DNA of 64,000 bases from Owenweeksia hongkongensis DSM 17368 (lineage in GTDB: Bacteria > Bacteroidota > Bacteroidia > Flavobacteriales > Schleiferiaceae): contig CAMBEZ010000001.1 in NCBI GenBank assembly GCA_945865885.1, positions 1 to 64,000 of the forward strand, in the 5' to 3' direction. Both the position numbers and the translations under genes were made by a program. Below the pieces are notes generated by a model. The model made no database searches, was not told the origin of the DNA, and worked only from the letters and a program-made list of their open reading frames with translations. Positions within the stretch are counted from its first letter, which is position 1. Every line of letters starts with the position of its first letter. Of the stretch, positions 56,996 to 64,000 are shown piece by piece.

Positions 56996-57557
56996 CAAAA
57001 TCCACCAGTTCCGGCCAAAATCGGTCAAAATGAACTTCTAAGGCGGTACGGTGGGGCGAAAAATGCTCCATGGTGCGGTCCAAACCGTTGCCCGGGAGGG
57101 TCCGGCGGCTCATTTGCACCAAAATTCCGTGCGTGCCGTACTCGGAAGCGTAGGCCTCCAACCAATTCTCGCGAACCAAGGCTTCCGTCATTCTTTGGGT
57201 GCGGTCCGGCAGAAATTCGCGCGCTTCCATCAGTTCTGCGTAGCAATTCTGGGCAAAGTGGGCCAGCGTTGTGCCGGAACCCAGTTCCTCCCAGCGACTG
57301 GCCAGGTAGTGGTCAAACAAGACGTCTTGTGCTACCGCACTGAAGTGGCGAAGTGTTGGGGAGAAGTGGCGCCGAAACGCACGGACCTCGGGGTGGGCGT
57401 CGGTAAATTGATCGATGGCCCGATGCAAACGGATGCCGTGCGCCAGTTCCGGGGGATAGGCCGCCCAGTCGCGTCCCTTGACGCCGTCGGCCATGAAGTT
57501 GCCCACGCGCACCAGACCTCCGCCGGGGGAGAGGTGCAGGTGGGCCAGGAAGTTCAT
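56958..57557 (-). CDS. Acyl-carrier-protein phosphodiesterase (AcpH-like)
   Basis: From the ATG at 57557 this is a 199-residue helical protein with MNFLAHLHLSPGG, VGNFMADGVKGRDW, GIRLHRAIDQFTDAHPEVR and FDHYLASRWEEL. These are the His/Asp motifs of the AcpH/DUF479 family, which removes phosphopantetheine from ACP in an HD-like fold. It overlaps purS by 4 nt and the convergent DUF2490 gene by 38 bp. Confidence 0.9.
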   Translation of the reverse strand: MNFLAHLHLSPGGGLVRVGNFMADGVKGRDWAAYPPELAHGIRLHRAIDQFTDAHPEVRAFRRHFSPTLRHFSAVAQDVLFDHYLASRWEELGSGTTLAHFAQNCYAELMEAREFLPDRTQRMTEALVRENWLEAYASEYGTHGILVQMSRRTLPGNGLDRTMEHFSPHRTALEVHFDRFWPELVDFVTAYSAAPSEER

Positions 57558-57808
57558 CCCTGGGCGAAAATTTCGTAGGAGTAGCTTTCCATGATGGGGT
57601 TGGCCAAAAGCTGCGTGCAAGCGGCGTCCACTTTCTCCGTGGCTTCCTCCTTGCTGTTGGCCTCAACCTCCATCGTGATGTGCTTGCCAATGCGCACGTT
57701 GCCAATTTCAGACAAGCCCATGGAGGCCATGCTCTGGCCTACGGTCTTGCCTTGGGGGTCCAACAATGCTTTGTGGGGCATGACGTCGATTTCAGCGCGA
57801 AATTTCAT
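57554..57808 (-). CDS. purS: FGAM synthase subunit PurS
   Basis: The 84-residue protein matches PurS: KFRAEIDVMPHKALLDPQGKTV, MGLSEIGNVRIGKHI, and LLANPIMESYSYEI. PurS is the small bridging subunit of the PurLQS amidotransferase in purine synthesis; PurL and PurQ are not in the window. Its ATG overlaps the pssA stop and its stop overlaps acpH, each by ATGA. A TACCTTTG box inside the end of pssA (57851-57844) may add a private promoter 35 nt upstream. Confidence 0.9.
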   Translation of the reverse strand: MKFRAEIDVMPHKALLDPQGKTVGQSMASMGLSEIGNVRIGKHITMEVEANSKEEATEKVDAACTQLLANPIMESYSYEIFAQG

Positions 57809-58512
57809 GGGAAGCGGTTTTCTAGGGTAGATGCTGTAAGGTACAAAGGTACAAAAAGGAGCGCAGCAAAGGCGCCGCCCAAAACAAGAAGTGCCGCAAG
57901 CAGGGAGGCTGCAAAGGCCAGTCGGTAGCGAAGACCCCCAAGGGTTGTAGGCCATTTTTTCAAGGAGAACAGGGGCCATTCCGCGTTTAGGGCGTAGGCG
58001 GAAAACAGCGAAAAGGCAGCGGTAACGGGCAACAAGGGAAAGTTATCCGACGCGGGAAGCACCACGGCCATCAGGTAGCCGGTGACCATCAGCGCGTTGG
58101 CCGGCGTGGGGACGCCGATGAAGGAGTCGGACTGCCGGGTGTCTAGGTTGAAACGCGCCAAGCGGTAGACGCTGCCCAGGGCAATGGGGGCCGCCACCGC
58201 CAGCGAGAGGAACCAGGCCGAACCGGGGTTGCGTTCCTGAAGCACAAAAAACAGGGCCAGGGCAGGAGCGGCGCCAAAGGTTACGGCGTCTGCCAGGGAG
58301 TCCAGCTGCAATCCCAGCGGGCCGGCAACCCCCAGCTTGCGGGCTATCCACCCGTCAAAAACGTCCAACACCAGCGCCAATCCCAGGAACAGGGCAAACG
58401 GTTGGTCCTCGCGAAAGGCGTCGGCACCGTAGAGGGTAACGCTGGCTACGGCGCCCAGGCCGCAAAAGAGGTTGCCCAGCGTAAGGGAATTGGGGATCCA
58501 GGCTCTGTTCAT
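57805..58512 (-). CDS. pssA: CDP-diacylglycerol-serine phosphatidyltransferase
   Basis: The 235-residue membrane protein has the full CDP-alcohol phosphatidyltransferase signature D50-x2-DG-x2-AR-x8-G-x3-D71-x3-D75 (DVFDGWIARKLGV, LQLDSLAD) and about eight hydrophobic segments. The small size and N-terminal IPNSLTLGNLFCG match PssA of Bacteroidota and Bacillus rather than E. coli. It makes phosphatidylserine for phosphatidylethanolamine. I use the ATG at 58512; a TTG 3 codons earlier is unlikely because the -7 box TACTTTTG ends 6 nt before the ATG. It is coupled to purS. Confidence 0.92.
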   Translation of the reverse strand: MNRAWIPNSLTLGNLFCGLGAVASVTLYGADAFREDQPFALFLGLALVLDVFDGWIARKLGVAGPLGLQLDSLADAVTFGAAPALALFFVLQERNPGSAWFLSLAVAAPIALGSVYRLARFNLDTRQSDSFIGVPTPANALMVTGYLMAVVLPASDNFPLLPVTAAFSLFSAYALNAEWPLFSLKKWPTTLGGLRYRLAFAASLLAALLVLGGAFAALLFVPLYLTASTLENRFP

Positions 58513-58518
58513 ACCCAA

Positions 58519-58536
58519 CAAAAGTAGGTACCTTTG
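58519..58536. promoter_or_regulatory. Back-to-back -7 boxes for pssA and lnt, 2 bp apart
   Basis: The minus-strand TACTTTTG (58526-58519) and plus-strand TACCTTTG (58529-58536) are separated by GG only. The ATGs lie 6 and 5 nt downstream of each box, so both messages are predicted to be nearly leaderless and the two polymerases must compete for one site. Confidence 0.6.
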
Positions 58537-58541
58537 GGGTT

Positions 58542-60161
58542 ATGCAACGCAATCCGTGGTTTTTAGCAGTCCTTTCTGCCTTGCTTTTGGTGCTTTTTTG
58601 GCCTGCGGCCTTGTATCCCTTGCCCGGCGCAGAATTCGTTCCGCCTTTGGGCGTTTTGGTGGGATTTGTGCCTTTGATGCTTTTGGAGCGATCCCTCCGG
58701 GACCAGCGCAAGGGCGGGTGGAAGCTCTTTGGTTTTGCTTTTTTAGCCATGGCTTTGTTCAATCTGGGCACCACTTGGTGGGTGGCCGGGGCACATTGGA
58801 GCGGCGTGGCGGCTACGGTCACCATCAACGGCTCGCTCATGGCGGGCGCTTGGGCTGGCTACGCCTTTGCCGCGCGGCGCGGTGGAGAACGCATGGCGTT
58901 TTGGACCTTGGCGTCCTTGTGGTTGGCCTTGGAACAGCTGCACGCGCATTGGGACGTAGCGTTTCCGTGGTTGGATTTAGGGCACAGCATGGCCACCGTC
59001 CCCTGGGCGGTGCAGTGGTACGCGTTTACCGGCCCCGCGGGCGGAACGGTTTGGATTCTGGCCATCAACGCCGCGGTGGCAGTGGCGATGCAAAACGGCA
59101 CCGAATCTTCCGGGCTGAGACGCTGGCACCTTCCCGTTTTGCTATTGGCGGGCCCTCTGGCCCTGTCTGGCGTGCTCTGTACGCAAAAGGGCGACGGCGC
59201 GCAAGCGGAGCCACCTTTGACCGCCCGGGTGGCCGTGGTGCAGCCGAACCTTGATCCGTACACCGAAAAATTTGAATTGCCCGAACTCTGGCAGGTTTCC
59301 CAAACGCTGGACCGCTTGAAAAAAGATCGACCCGCCAACGCTCCGGCCTTGGACTGGGTGGTGTTTCCGGAAACCTTTTTGCCCAGCGGTTTGGAGGAGG
59401 ACCGGCTCCAAACCTCGGCTGCGCTGAAACCACTAATGGACTACAGCAAAGCAACCGGAAGCAACCTGATGCTGGGCGCTACCACCTACGCACTGGTGGA
59501 CGAACCTTCCGACGCATCCCGCGCCACGGGCGACGGACGTTGGTACGAAACCTACAATTCTTCCCTGTGGTTGGATTCGTCGGGCCTTCGCGGCACCTAC
59601 CACAAATCCAAGTTGGTGGTGGGCGTGGAGCGCATGCCCTTCATTGGGTACCTCAAACCTTTGTTGGGCGACGCCGCCATTGCCCTGGGCGGCACCTCCG
59701 GCACCTTGGGCACGCAATCCAAGCGCGAAGTATTTGGCGACCGTCCGGGCCTCCTGCGCGCCGCACCCGTCATCTGTTGGGAACAGGATTTTTCCGACTA
59801 CGTCACCGACTACGTTCGCTTGGGCGCTAATTTCTTGGCCGTGCAAACCAACGACGGCTGGTGGGGCAATACCCCGGGCCACATCCAGCACCTGCACTAC
59901 GCCCGTTTGCGCGCCGTGGAAACCGGCTTGTGGGTGGTGCGCTCCGCCAACACCGGGGTCAGCGCCATCATCGACCACCGCGGAACCGTTTTGCAGCGCT
60001 TGGATTGGGACCGCGCCGGCCATTTGGAAGCCTCCGTGCCCGACGTCCGCAACGAACCCACCTACTACAGCCGTTCCGGAAATTACCTGGGCGGAATGTC
60101 CGTGTGGCTGGCACCGCTTTTGCTGTTGTCTGTCTGGGTGAAAACCCGAACCAAACGCTGA
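58542..60161 (+). CDS. lnt: Apolipoprotein N-acyltransferase
   Basis: The 539-residue protein has an N-terminal set of membrane segments (about 1-210) and a nitrilase-fold periplasmic domain. The catalytic triad fits Glu277 (VVFPETFLP), Lys355 (TYHKSKLV) and Cys412 (VICWEQDFSD). A second Glu is in VGVERMPF, in place of the usual PFGEYVP. It adds the third acyl chain to lipoproteins at the inner membrane, consistent with the many lipoproteins here. It is divergent from pssA and followed by lpdA. Confidence 0.93.
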   Translation: MQRNPWFLAVLSALLLVLFWPAALYPLPGAEFVPPLGVLVGFVPLMLLERSLRDQRKGGWKLFGFAFLAMALFNLGTTWWVAGAHWSGVAATVTINGSLMAGAWAGYAFAARRGGERMAFWTLASLWLALEQLHAHWDVAFPWLDLGHSMATVPWAVQWYAFTGPAGGTVWILAINAAVAVAMQNGTESSGLRRWHLPVLLLAGPLALSGVLCTQKGDGAQAEPPLTARVAVVQPNLDPYTEKFELPELWQVSQTLDRLKKDRPANAPALDWVVFPETFLPSGLEEDRLQTSAALKPLMDYSKATGSNLMLGATTYALVDEPSDASRATGDGRWYETYNSSLWLDSSGLRGTYHKSKLVVGVERMPFIGYLKPLLGDAAIALGGTSGTLGTQSKREVFGDRPGLLRAAPVICWEQDFSDYVTDYVRLGANFLAVQTNDGWWGNTPGHIQHLHYARLRAVETGLWVVRSANTGVSAIIDHRGTVLQRLDWDRAGHLEASVPDVRNEPTYYSRSGNYLGGMSVWLAPLLLLSVWVKTRTKR

Positions 60162-60191
60162 GAAAACCCTCGGTCAACCTACCTTTGTACC

Positions 60192-61589
60192 ATGAATTAC
60201 GACGTTGTTGTTATTGGATCCGGCCCTGGGGGCTACGTTTGCGCCATTCGCTGTGCCCAGTTGGGCTTCAAAACCGCTTTGGTGGAGAAATACTCCACTT
60301 TAGGGGGTACGTGCCTCAACGTGGGCTGCATCCCGTCCAAGGCTCTTTTGGACTCTTCCGAGCACTTTTACAACGCCGTGCACCATTTTGCCGAACACGG
60401 CATTGACGGTGCTGCTCCCCAAGTCAATTTGCCCAAGATGATCGAACGGAAGCAGTCCGTCATCGACACCACTGTGGGCGGGATTGACTTTTTGATGAAA
60501 AAGAACAACATCGACGTCCTGCGCGGCGTAGGTTCCTTTGTGGACGCCCACACCGTTGCGGTGGCCGGCGCCGAGGGTACTTCCAACGTTACCGCCAAGT
60601 ATGTGGTGGTGGCCACCGGCTCCAAGCCCATTGAGCTGCCGTTTGCCAAATTTGACAAAGAGCGCATCATTTCGTCTACGGAAGCCTTGAAACTGCAGGA
60701 AGTCCCCCAACACCTGATCGTGATTGGCGGCGGCGTCATTGGCCTGGAGATGGGCTCCGTGTACCACCGCTTGGGCGCGAAAGTTACCGTTATTGAATAC
60801 GCAGATTCCTTGCTCCCCACCATGGACGTGGCCATGGGCAAGGAAATGCAGCGCGTGTTGAAGAAACAAGGCATGGACCTGCAACTGTCCACCAAGGTGG
60901 AAGCCGTGGAGCGGTCCGGCAACGAAGTCACCGTACGTGCCGTCAACAAAAAAGGCGAGCCGGTTTCCTGGACCGGTGATTACTGCTTGGTTTCCGTGGG
61001 CCGACGCCCCTACACCGACGGTTTGAACCTCGCCGCAGCCGGTCTGGCAACGGACGAACGCGGCCGCATTGCCGTGAACGACCACCTGCAAACCGCGGTG
61101 CCCCACATCTACGCCATTGGCGACGTGGTGCGCGGTGCGATGCTGGCGCACAAAGCGGAGGAAGAAGGCGTTTTGGTGGCCGAAACCCTGGCGGGCGAGA
61201 AGCCGCACATCCACTACCATTTGATTCCCAACGTGGTGTACACCTGGCCGGAAGTGGCGGGCGTGGGCCACACCGAACAAGAGTTGAAGGCCTCTGGGCG
61301 CAACTTCAAATCCGGCAGTTTCCCCATGCGCGCCTTGGGCCGCTCGCGGGCTTCCGGCGATACGGACGGCTTGGTGAAAATATTGGCCGACGCCCAAACC
61401 GATGAAATCTTGGGCGTGCACATTGTGGGCGCTCGGGCGGCGGACTTGGTCATGGAAGGGGTTGTGGCCATGGAATTCCGCGCATCTGCGGAGGACCTAG
61501 CGCGCATTAGCCACGGCCACCCCACGTATTCGGAGGCGTTGAAAGAAGCGGCCTTGGACGCTACCGCGAAGCGCTCCATCCACAGCTGA
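60192..61589 (+). CDS. lpdA: Dihydrolipoyl dehydrogenase (E3)
   Basis: The 465-residue protein has an FAD motif GSGPGGY, the redox disulphide Cys41/Cys46 (GGTCLNVGCIPSK), the NAD motif IGGGVIGLEMGSV, and HAHPT-type C-terminal SHGHPTYSEALKEA with the catalytic His. It reoxidises lipoamide of the pyruvate and oxoglutarate dehydrogenase complexes (pdhB is at 37.8 kb). The -7 box TACCTTTG (60180-60187) ends 4 nt before the ATG. Confidence 0.97.
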   Translation: MNYDVVVIGSGPGGYVCAIRCAQLGFKTALVEKYSTLGGTCLNVGCIPSKALLDSSEHFYNAVHHFAEHGIDGAAPQVNLPKMIERKQSVIDTTVGGIDFLMKKNNIDVLRGVGSFVDAHTVAVAGAEGTSNVTAKYVVVATGSKPIELPFAKFDKERIISSTEALKLQEVPQHLIVIGGGVIGLEMGSVYHRLGAKVTVIEYADSLLPTMDVAMGKEMQRVLKKQGMDLQLSTKVEAVERSGNEVTVRAVNKKGEPVSWTGDYCLVSVGRRPYTDGLNLAAAGLATDERGRIAVNDHLQTAVPHIYAIGDVVRGAMLAHKAEEEGVLVAETLAGEKPHIHYHLIPNVVYTWPEVAGVGHTEQELKASGRNFKSGSFPMRALGRSRASGDTDGLVKILADAQTDEILGVHIVGARAADLVMEGVVAMEFRASAEDLARISHGHPTYSEALKEAALDATAKRSIHS

Positions 61590-61599
61590 TTTTTACGTG

Positions 61600-62907
61600 A
61601 TGTACCACCGGCACCCCTGGGAGGCGTCGGTCGACGCCGTGCGCGCGGCCGTCCTGTCCGAGGACCGGCCGGGGTACGTGTGGTTGGAAACACAATCCGC
61701 CGATCCCTACGGCAGTTTCAGCTGGTTGGCGGCGGGCGCTCCCCAAATGTGGCACCGTCCGGAACACCCCAGCGGTGCGGCAACGTTGCACGATTGGAAT
61801 GCCTTGGTTGCTGCCTGGCGCGCCCAACCCACCTGGTGGCTGGGCATGCTCTCCTACGATTTGAAATCGGTCTTTGAGCCCACCGTCCCCCAACCCCAAA
61901 ACCGACGCCCAGAAGAACCGGATTTTCTCTTTTTTGAACCCAGCTGGGTGGCGTACACCAATGCCCAAGGCACGTGGCTGGAGCTCCATCCGGACTTCTC
62001 CCGCGCGAAGTTTGACGCGTGGTGGGCCAACTGCGGGAATTCTGCTGCGGCAGTCCCAATCGACGGTTCCCCAACCACAGCAACGCGCGAGCAGTCTGCG
62101 GTAATTTCCCCCAAAGAATCCAGCTACCGTACTGCGGCCGAATCCCTTTTGGAGGCCATGCGGCAGGGGTCGATTTACGAGGCTAATTTGTGTTTACCGT
62201 GGGTGGTTTCCGGTGCGCAGGATGCCGCGGGATTGTATGTTCGCTGGAAGGAGCGCGCGCAGCCGCCGCAGGGCGGCTGCGCGCGCTTCCCCGGCGTCGC
62301 CGTGGTCAGCGGAAGCCCAGAGCGCTACCTGCAAGTCCGGGGAAGAACCGTTCGGTCGCGGCCCATCAAAGGCACAGCGCCCCGGTCCGCGAATCCGCAA
62401 GCCGATGCGGCTGCCGTGCGGGAACTGTCGGGCAGCAGTAAGGAACGCGCGGAAAACACCATGGTGGTGGACGTGGTGCGCAACGACCTCTCCCGGGTGG
62501 CCATTCCCGGCACCGTGTGCGTGCCTCAGTGGTGCGAAGTGGAAACTTTTCCAACCGTGCACCAAATGGTCTCTACGGTTGAGGCGCAACTTGCAGAGCA
62601 ACACGACGTTTGGGACGCCGTTGCCGCCAGTTTTCCCATGGCCAGCATGACCGGAGCGCCCAAAATTGAAGCCATGAAGCAAATCAACGCCGTCGAGGGT
62701 TTTGCCCGCGGTTGGTACAGCGGCGCACTGGGCTACATCCGGCCCAACGGAGAGGCGGATTTTAACGTGGTCATTCGCTCCGCCGTGGTGGGTTCCCAAG
62801 TCCGCCTCGCCGCCGGAAGCGCCCTGACTCTGGCTGCCAACCCCCAAAGCGAATGGGAGGAATGCCAATTGAAAGTAAACCCTTTATTGGAATTGGTCCG
62901 TGGCTAA
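61600..62907 (+). CDS. pabB: Aminodeoxychorismate synthase component I
   Basis: The 435-residue protein has the chorismate-binding domain of the PabB/TrpE family: SGSPERYL, PIKGTAPRS, MVVDVVRNDLSRV and MTGAPKIEAM. PIKGT with its Lys favours PabB over anthranilate synthase. It makes aminodeoxychorismate for p-aminobenzoate and folate. A perfect 15-bp inverted repeat sits inside the gene (62253-62286). tilS starts 8 nt before its end. GTG at 61597 is an alternative start. Confidence 0.9.
   Translation: MYHRHPWEASVDAVRAAVLSEDRPGYVWLETQSADPYGSFSWLAAGAPQMWHRPEHPSGAATLHDWNALVAAWRAQPTWWLGMLSYDLKSVFEPTVPQPQNRRPEEPDFLFFEPSWVAYTNAQGTWLELHPDFSRAKFDAWWANCGNSAAAVPIDGSPTTATREQSAVISPKESSYRTAAESLLEAMRQGSIYEANLCLPWVVSGAQDAAGLYVRWKERAQPPQGGCARFPGVAVVSGSPERYLQVRGRTVRSRPIKGTAPRSANPQADAAAVRELSGSSKERAENTMVVDVVRNDLSRVAIPGTVCVPQWCEVETFPTVHQMVSTVEAQLAEQHDVWDAVAASFPMASMTGAPKIEAMKQINAVEGFARGWYSGALGYIRPNGEADFNVVIRSAVVGSQVRLAAGSALTLAANPQSEWEECQLKVNPLLELVRG
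62253..62286. repeat. Perfect 15-bp inverted repeat inside pabB
   Basis: GCGCGCGCAGCCGCC-GCAG-GGCGGCTGCGCGCGC makes a very GC-rich hairpin within coding sequence, encoding ERAQPPQGGCAR just before the SGSPERYL motif. It has no following T-tract. Confidence 0.9.
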
Positions 62908-64000
62908 ACCAAAAGGAACTCCAAACGCTTTGCCCTGGAACCCGCCTGCGGAACCGGTGGTGGCTCTGGTTTCCGGGGGACTGGATTCCACCGTGCTCGC
63001 CAACTTGTTGGCGGAGGTCGGTCGGTTGGCAGGAATGTACCACGCCAACTACGGCCTGCGCGGCGCGGATTCGGACGCAGACGAAGCATTGGTTCACCAA
63101 TGGGCAACCGAACGGAGCATTCCGTTTCGTGCGGATCGTTTTGCTTTAAAACCGGACGTGCCGGATTTGCAGGCCACAGCGCGCCACCAACGCTACTCCG
63201 GTGCCCTCGATTTTGCGGCCTCACTGGGCGTTAAGACCCTGGCTACCGCACACCACGCCAACGACGCCGCGGAAACCTTGCTGATCAATGCCGCGCGCGG
63301 AACGGGATTGGCGGGTTTGGTGTCCCTGGCGGAAGCGCGAGAAGGCTTGGTGCGTCCGCTGTTGAACTGCACCAAAACCGAATTGGAGGCCTGGGCACGC
63401 GCCCAGGGGTGGGTTTGGCGGGAAGATGCTTCCAATGCCGTGCCCAAATACGTGCGCAACCGCATTCGTTTGGAGGTACTACCCGCCTTGGAGCGCGCCC
63501 TGCCGCAGGCTGCTGGGGGGCTGCAAAAAACGGTGGCCCTGCTCCGCCAAACGCAGCGTTTTTTGAACGAATCCTTGGAGCGCGAATCCGGGGGCTACTT
63601 GGTGCCCAGCAATTGGTGGCCGGTCGCTTGGGACCTGGATTTAAGTCTGTGGGAGCATCCGCACGCCGATCTGTTGGCGTACCATTTGTTGGACGCCTGC
63701 GGCGGGTGGGAAGCCGAACACCTCCAGGCCTTGCGCACCGCCCAAGTAGGGGCCCATTTGGTCCGGAACCATTGGGAAATCTGGGTAGAGCGCGATCGTT
63801 GGATTGTGGTGCCGTCGGCGGATAAACCACAACCCATGGCTGCGCCGCAACCTGTTTTTCCGCAGGAAACCAAAAGTTTGGAAGGTTTTATGTGGTCCGA
63901 TCACCGCGTTTTGAGAAACGTTCAATGGTCCTTGGAAACCACCGATGTGGCGCGCACGGCCGACGGTTCTTTGGGCACTGCATCCGAGCCGGTGCTGGCC
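62900..64000 (+). CDS. tilS: tRNA(Ile)-lysidine synthase, 5' part (cut by window edge)
   Basis: From the GTG at 62900, 367 codons run to the window end. The PP-loop SGGLDSTVL (25-33) and YHANYGLRGADSD, then HHANDAAETLLINAARGTGLAGL and DASNAVPKYVRNRIR, are the TilS N-type ATPase signature. It converts cytidine 34 of tRNA-Ile(CAU) to lysidine, an essential step for AUA decoding. The start overlaps pabB by 8 nt. The C-terminus lies outside. Confidence 0.93.
   Translation, partial: MAKPKGTPNALPWNPPAEPVVALVSGGLDSTVLANLLAEVGRLAGMYHANYGLRGADSDADEALVHQWATERSIPFRADRFALKPDVPDLQATARHQRYSGALDFAASLGVKTLATAHHANDAAETLLINAARGTGLAGLVSLAEAREGLVRPLLNCTKTELEAWARAQGWVWREDASNAVPKYVRNRIRLEVLPALERALPQAAGGLQKTVALLRQTQRFLNESLERESGGYLVPSNWWPVAWDLDLSLWEHPHADLLAYHLLDACGGWEAEHLQALRTAQVGAHLVRNHWEIWVERDRWIVVPSADKPQPMAAPQPVFPQETKSLEGFMWSDHRVLRNVQWSLETTDVARTADGSLGTASEPVLA

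Overview
The window comes from a bacterium of the phylum Bacteroidota, most likely order Flavobacteriales or a close relative with moderately high GC. The evidence is repeated -7 boxes of the Bacteroidota type (TAnnTTTG), almost no Shine-Dalgarno sequences, TonB receptors with carboxypeptidase-like N-terminal domains, a DUF4249 lipoprotein, a PorV/PorQ-family protein, DUF3127, DUF2490, a two-gene MetH and a K+-dependent membrane pyrophosphatase. I cannot name the genus from sequence alone.

Layout. 1-7.1 kb is a methionine/SAM region: the 5' end of metK behind a SAM-II-like leader, a methionine gamma-lyase-type enzyme divergent from an Lrp regulator, a SAM-I riboswitch, split metH and metF. 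7.1-16.4 kb holds a degenerate Rieske-like lipoprotein, then a three-gene surface module (TonB receptor, 1332-residue secreted protein, PorV-like protein). 16.4-24.7 kb has greA and a HIT gene convergent with ruvC and mscS, a DUF4249/TonB receptor pair and a Prc-type protease. 24.7-29.2 kb has an orphan ABC permease, an SSB-like DUF3127 protein, a flavin-reductase-like protein, DUF4197, a small lipoprotein, three tRNA genes and a 45-codon membrane peptide gene. 29.3-32.5 kb is tig-clpP-clpX. 32.6-35.9 kb is a bifunctional nuclease, nupC, thyA and folA. 36-41.1 kb has etfBA divergent from pdhB-hppA. 41.2-49.6 kb has an SLC13 transporter, a deoxynucleoside kinase and GH3, then DUF2797, a queuosine-precursor transporter, sppA, folK and an OmpA lipoprotein. 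49.6-53.3 kb has a 21-bp repeat tract, a SpoU methyltransferase, mutS and tRNA-Gly. 53.3-57 kb has envelope genes of unknown role and, beside tRNA-Leu, an AT-rich islet carrying one protein-kinase-like gene between 16-bp direct repeats. 57-64 kb has pssA-purS-acpH divergent from lnt, then lpdA, pabB and the 5' part of tilS.

How the parts connect. metK, metH, metF and the lyase cover SAM synthesis, homocysteine remethylation and methionine breakdown, with two different SAM-sensing RNA folds on the biosynthetic side. nupC, thyA, folA and the kinase supply deoxynucleotides; folK and pabB serve folate synthesis. pdhB and lpdA encode pyruvate dehydrogenase subunits. The most unusual items are the SAM-II-like leader, the kinase islet, the surface module, the SSB-like tail on DUF3127, the Cys/His tail on the pyrophosphatase, the 21-bp repeats and a set of promoters placed only 4-6 nt before start codons.
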